Part shown: positions 60,070-64,000 of the stretch, in pieces
Layout: each line of letters begins with the position of its first letter
Numbering within the stretch: position 1 is the first letter of the stretch
Program-made: the position numbers and the translations under genes
The notes under the pieces: model-generated
Database searches by the model: none
Told to the model about the DNA's origin: nothing
The model's input: the letters and a program-made list of their open reading frames with translations, nothing else
Assembly (NCBI GenBank): GCA_002946415.1
Contig: NJPS01000048.1
Location: forward strand, 930,001-994,000
Direction: 5' to 3'
DNA: 64,000 nucleotides
Source: Rutstroemia sp. NJR-2017a BVV2
Lineage: Eukaryota; Ascomycota; Leotiomycetes; Helotiales; Rutstroemiaceae

Positions 60070-61352
60070 ATGTGGAATTTTCCCAAAGACACCAAGCATG
60101 AGCAGAAATGCTATGTGGCACATGGTACTATAGGCCATGTAGACCCCCAACAGCCACCCACGAAGCGGAAGCCATTCGCCAATATTCTCGATCATAGATT
60201 CATCAACAAGGTGGAGATGATACTACCGAAGGAGTTGTATGATATTATGGAGAGTGAGATCTTTGCGGAAAGTCGAAGTCCGGTATACACTCGAGTCATC
60301 TTACCCTTGGAGACGTTGGTGGAGGGAGACTTTTTTACAGAATACATCAAGAAAGGTAATTGTATTCCAGCTGGTCATGGCTCCACTTGTTTTATACCTA
60401 CAGACGCTTACGAAATGCCAGGGAATATACTGATGCTGTCCGAGGGACGCATTGGTGTCGACAATGTCTTTTCTTTGAGTGAAGGTAATTCTTCGATGCT
60501 ACTACTACACGCTGCGCGATGAGTAACCTTGACAGGCATTTTGACTTTGCATTTGGACAAGGAGAGCTACGAGAGATCGGGGCTGGTAGGTAAACCTGAA
60601 GGAATTAAGGGAAAGAGGGAACATCGTCCTCGGTGGAGTACGTTTGCTCTTGCTTCAAATATTACACGGCTAAGCATCACACAGTTGTGAAATTAAATCT
60701 TCGCCTTCCATCTATGCTGAAGGGCAAGAAGGGGTTCGATAGAATCGTATATGCGTTTAAAAACGTTCTCACCACACCCGTCACGTGGTTGTTCTGCGAT
60801 CTAGGAGCTACAGGTATGATTCTTCGAGTTCCCACGAGGCAAGCTACTTCCACGATACTGACCAAATCATCAGTCCTAGAATCTGACCCATTGGCACCAC
60901 ATTTTCCACACAAAGTCGTTTGCTCTCCCAGAATCTTGCATGATATCGAGGTCAAAATGCCCTTGCTCAAGCCTACTGTTGAATCCAATGACAACTATGG
61001 CCCGGATTTTCAAGAATTTGCGGCGGAGATACACGAGTGGTTATCACTGGTGTCTCTAGACAGTCCTAGAATTAAGTCCACTGACAAAATCGACCCCTTC
61101 CTATCCCGCTATACTCCTCCCGGAAATCCAGACACAACAGATAATCTTGTCAAGGTCACATGGACGGGATTCATCTCTCCATCTTGGGCGCACAAAACCT
61201 TTGTTCACATCCTCTTGGCGATACCAAGGAAATCATGGCTCTCATATTATGTTGGCAGTTTTGGCGAAACTTGGAACGGCGAGGGCAAGAATTCCACCAT
61301 ACTCAAAGTGCCCGATGCTTCAAACGAATACGTCCTTTGGGAAGTATCCTAG
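60070..61352 (+). CDS. RPP40: Ribonuclease P/MRP 40-kDa subunit (Rpp40)
   Basis: Five exons (60070-60355, 60422-60484, 60536-60637, 60685-60813, 60874-61352) give 352 residues. The start MWNFPKDTK then CYVAHGTIGHVDPQQPPTK matches filamentous-fungal Rpp40. EGDFFTEYIKKGNILMLSEG, SYERSGLVGKPEGIKGK and SMLKGKKGFDRIVYAFKNV are the conserved core. The ending region WTGFISPSWAHKTFVHI is also typical. Rpp40 belongs to the protein part of nuclear RNase P, which trims tRNA 5' leaders, and of RNase MRP. All four introns are 47-66 nt. The frame closes at a TAG eight bases before the end of the ankyrin gene. Confidence 0.92.
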
Positions 61353-61360
61353 AAATTATA

Positions 61361-62035
61361 TCATTCAGTCCTCTGGCGTACTTCGCGACTCTGTCCCACC
61401 TCGCCCCGTAATGCCTCGGTAACAAGATCTCTTAGCCGTTCCTGGCCTTCTGTTGTTTGGAAATCGTCCCGCGCGGCCAGTTCCTCAATGCGCCGTCTGA
61501 ATTCTGGATCGACAACCTCTCCTAGCTCCTCTTCCGGGTTCATAGTACCGATATTGACTTGTAATCCTTCGGGCACAAGAGGTGGGGGCTGAGAGGTAGC
61601 TGTGTCCGAGTGCCCCGTCCCATTCGGCCTTGTATCACCTCCCTCAGATTCGAGCTCTTTTATGCGCAGGTAGACTGCAACTTCGGTGAATTCGCCCTCT
61701 TGTTCAATTCTCTCGCGCGCCGTAAGTGCATCTTCTACACTTCTGATCTTGAAATTCGCGTGCAGCTCTTCAACCAACACCTTTGCACACTCCAGCGTTT
61801 CTGCAACAAATAATGCTGTATCTCCATCTTCATCTTTCAGGTTGACATCGACACCGAATTCATTGACGAGCGCGCGCAGCAGATCTAAGTGGTTGTAAGA
61901 GGCAGCAGCGTGCATTAAAGAGTATCCGTGCTCATCTTGAGCAGAGGCCAAGGAGGGGTTCGATCTGAGGAGAGGAAGAAGTTCGGAAGAGTTGTCGGCA
62001 GCTAGGAGGAAGGGATTGGGCTGTGTTTGCGGCAT
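61361..62035 (-). CDS. Small ankyrin-repeat protein
   Basis: An uninterrupted frame of 224 residues. Ankyrin repeats occupy about residues 5-95 (NPFLLAADNSSELLPLLRSN, HGYSLMHAAASYNHLDLLRA, DEDGDTALFVAETLECAKVL). A Pro/Thr linker follows, then a helical C-terminus rich in Glu/Arg (EFRRRIEELAARDDFQTTEG). It resembles the uncharacterised yeast YCR051W type, but its function is unknown. Convergent with RPP40: 8 bp between stops. Confidence 0.88.
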   Translation of the reverse strand: MPQTQPNPFLLAADNSSELLPLLRSNPSLASAQDEHGYSLMHAAASYNHLDLLRALVNEFGVDVNLKDEDGDTALFVAETLECAKVLVEELHANFKIRSVEDALTARERIEQEGEFTEVAVYLRIKELESEGGDTRPNGTGHSDTATSQPPPLVPEGLQVNIGTMNPEEELGEVVDPEFRRRIEELAARDDFQTTEGQERLRDLVTEALRGEVGQSREVRQRTE

Positions 62036-62417
62036 CGTGTGGAGTTCGAATCTGCCTGGCGAGCCTTGATGTTGTTCACAGGCTTGTAGAGTAATATGTA
62101 ATATGGGATGTGGATAAATTTACCGTGGTTGATGTTTAAGGCAAGTCTTGATAAATTGTTACTTTTTCCCCCACCAAGCGGCCGCATATGACCGAATACA
62201 TACAGTAACCGACGGCACAGCACTCACCAGAATGGATTCTTGGAACATTTGCAAGCTTCGTGCAAAAATAAGCAATCTGGCGGTCAGAACTGAATCTCTA
62301 GTAGATGCGGTTCCGTGGATAATTCGTTATTTTATTTGGTATATTGTTTACTGCTTTATTTGTTATATTATTTACGGTAGAAGGTGTCACGACTCACGGT
62401 CTGGACGAAGTACTCTG

Positions 62418-62450
62418 TAGTTTTGGTGTAGTTTTGGTGTAGTTTTGGTG
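62418..62450. repeat. 11-nt tandem repeat (TAGTTTTGGTG x3)
   Basis: Three perfect copies lie about 360 bp before the TRL1 start. Confidence 0.8.
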
Positions 62451-62590
62451 TGACGTTCTTTTTCTAGGTTGGGCCCACCCTTGCCGCCCTCCGCAGTACT
62501 TGTACAGCCATCATCATCAGCCCTGAGCACATACCAATGCAATTTGGTGCAATTCCGTGCAATTCGCCTGCGGTTTCCTGTTTGAGACAT

Positions 62591-62599
62591 TATAAAAAG
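62591..62599 (+). promoter_or_regulatory. TATA box of TRL1
   Basis: TATAAAAAG about 220 bp before the first in-frame ATG (62810) and 340 bp before the second (62927). Confidence 0.5.
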
Positions 62600-62809
62600 G
62601 ATTCCCTCCACACTGCCCACAGCTGCCGTTCGTCTCAGCTACTTCTCTCGGTGTGACTCTTTTGCGACTCAGGCGAATCGGAAGACCCCACGGTTCACAC
62701 AGCTGGTCGAAAAGTGCACCAGAAAACAGACAAAGAATTCCTCTGCTGTGCTCTACTCAAGGTGATCTCTACCCTATTTAACTCCACAATATTCTGCATT
62801 TCGTTCTGC

Positions 62810-64000
62810 ATGTCAACGTCTTTCGGGATTCTCAGCCAGCGAGTCTTTAAGACTGGAATCAAGTTTTCTACGAGGCAGTTTACTATCTTTCCAAGAACCT
62901 GTCTACACTGCCGAAAAACCTCAACTATGGCGGACCTTGGAGATGTTCCTTTCGCAGCGCAGGACGTACAGGAAGTCCAGACCCTAATTCAAAATCTTGA
63001 GGGAAGCACCAAGAAGTATTTCCCGAAAGGTACCAAGAAGTTCAGTTGCAAGAGAACATCTTTCAATGTTGAAGAATCCCCTGCAAAAATCGTCGTCAAC
63101 TCATGGCGATTCCAGGACTGGGATTACAAGCGCGATGACTTGCCAACATATGCACGAGGCCTTTTCACCGCTAAGAATGAAAAGGGTCAGCCCGAGATTG
63201 CTGTCCGTGGATACGACAAGTTCTTCAACACCGAAGAAGTCAATGCGACCAGGTGGAGAAACATCGAAAGCAACACCCAAGGGCCTTACGAATTGAGTCT
63301 CAAGGAGAACGGATGTATTGTCTTCATCAGTGGACTTCACGATGGCACCCTTCTTGTTTGCAGCAAGCATTCGACTGGCAGTGGTACGAATCCGGGATTG
63401 AGCCACGCCAAAGCAGCCGAGAAATGGGTTGACAAGCAACTGAAGGCTATTGGTAGATCCCGAGAAGATCTAGCCCGGGAGCTCAGGAGAAGAAATGCTA
63501 CTGCTGTCGCCGAGCTTTGTGACGATGATTTTGAAGAGCACATCCTGGCATACCGAGGAGAAGACGCAGGCCTCTACTTACATGGTATCAACATCAATCT
63601 TCCAGAGTTCATGACCTACTCTGGACACCAAGTCCAGGCTTTTGCGGCTGAGTGGGGTTTCAAGAAGACGGATTTCTTAGTAATCGAAGATATCTATGCT
63701 GTGAAAACTTTTCTCGAAAAGGTTGCGGAAACCGGCTCCTATCAAGGTCGTGATGTAGAAGGCTTCGTCGTCCGCTGCAAATGTCGCACAGAGTCTTCTG
63801 GTCCACATTCAGACTGGTTCTTCAAGTACAAGTTTGAGGAGCCTTATCTAATGTACAGACAATGGCGTGAATGTACGAAGGCTCTGATCGCTGGAAAGCC
63901 TCCTCGTTACAAGAAACACGCCAAGGTTACCGAGGAGTATCTCATGTATGTGAAACGATGTCTCGCCGCAAATTCTCAGCTAGGAAAGCAGTATCAGCAG
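62810..64000 (+). CDS. TRL1: Fungal tRNA ligase Trl1, 5' part (cut by window edge)
   Basis: The reading frame is open to the window edge without intron. This part contains the adenylyltransferase domain: the nucleotidyl-lysine motif LKENGCIVFISG (Lys 126 from the second ATG), then AELCDDDFEEHILAY, DVEGFVVRCKCR and WFFKYKFEEPYLMYRQW. The polynucleotide kinase and cyclic phosphodiesterase parts should follow outside. Trl1 joins tRNA halves after intron removal and also HAC1-type mRNA in the unfolded-protein response. Two in-frame ATGs exist. The upstream one (62810) adds 39 residues rich in Ser, Thr, Arg and Lys with no acidic residue, like a mitochondrial presequence. The ATG at 62927 (MADLGDVPFAAQD) looks like the standard fungal start. 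Confidence 0.92.
   Translation, partial: MSTSFGILSQRVFKTGIKFSTRQFTIFPRTCLHCRKTSTMADLGDVPFAAQDVQEVQTLIQNLEGSTKKYFPKGTKKFSCKRTSFNVEESPAKIVVNSWRFQDWDYKRDDLPTYARGLFTAKNEKGQPEIAVRGYDKFFNTEEVNATRWRNIESNTQGPYELSLKENGCIVFISGLHDGTLLVCSKHSTGSGTNPGLSHAKAAEKWVDKQLKAIGRSREDLARELRRRNATAVAELCDDDFEEHILAYRGEDAGLYLHGININLPEFMTYSGHQVQAFAAEWGFKKTDFLVIEDIYAVKTFLEKVAETGSYQGRDVEGFVVRCKCRTESSGPHSDWFFKYKFEEPYLMYRQWRECTKALIAGKPPRYKKHAKVTEEYLMYVKRCLAANSQLGKQYQQ

Larger units (their letters stand above)
62036..62809. promoter_or_regulatory. Divergent promoter region upstream of TRL1
   Basis: 774 bp between the ankyrin and TRL1 start codons. It includes an 11-nt tandem repeat (62418-62450) and a TATA box at 62591. No other gene is seen. 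Confidence 0.5.

Overview
This is a stretch of filamentous ascomycete nuclear chromosome. The evidence is short spliceosomal introns (roughly 45-100 nt, GT...AG with CTAAC/CTGAC-like branch sites), about 50% coding density, and orthologues of fungal housekeeping genes (ATG11, COT1 kinase, TIM54, NHP6, NAR1, TRL1). The protein sequences look most like Leotiomycetes (Botrytis/Sclerotinia-type), but that is an impression from memory and was not computed. There are no bacterial features, no CRISPR array and no intact transposon. Gene models below were spliced by hand. In every multi-exon model the exon lengths sum to a multiple of three, and most were also checked against remembered family signatures.

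Layout. 0.9-20.6 kb: a DDT-PHD chromatin protein, an unnamed 474-aa fungal protein with 11 exons, the HMG-box protein NHP6, TIM54, the NatA subunit NAA15, a MIX23/Cid2-type protein and a mitochondrial carrier. TIM54, MIX23 and the carrier are all mitochondrial. 21.8-27.5 kb: a UPF0643 protein, eIF3h and S-adenosylhomocysteine hydrolase. A possible retroposed insertion flanked by 21-bp direct repeats lies between the first two. 28.4-41.6 kb: ATG11 divergent from a CENP-H-type kinetochore protein, the NDR kinase COT1 behind a 2.3-kb leader rich in TACGAAGTA palindromes, and PRP11 divergent from tubulin cofactor E. 42.1-50.3 kb is the most accessory-looking part: a 14-TM MFS exporter, a possible gene remnant with an inverted duplication, an Iec1-like zinc-finger protein, a pyridoxal-reductase-type aldo-keto reductase with a GC-AG intron, and a small membrane protein. 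50.8-56.2 kb: NAR1 and a SUZ-domain protein tail to tail, a 101-aa acidic protein and a short-chain dehydrogenase. 57-64 kb: an initiator tRNA-Met, TRM11, RPP40, an ankyrin protein and the 5' part of tRNA ligase TRL1.

How the genes relate. Fungal genes are not in operons, so adjacency is only suggestive. Two groupings stand out: four tRNA-biogenesis loci within 7 kb at the right end, and several head-to-head pairs that could share promoters (MIX23/carrier, ATG11/CENP-H, PRP11/TBCE, TRM11/RPP40). No frank novel system was found. The best second-look items are the tRNA neighbourhood, an in-frame presequence-like extension on TRL1, the 22.75-23.09 kb insertion, the 44.3/44.5 kb inverted duplication, and several micro-exons that simple open-frame annotation would miss.
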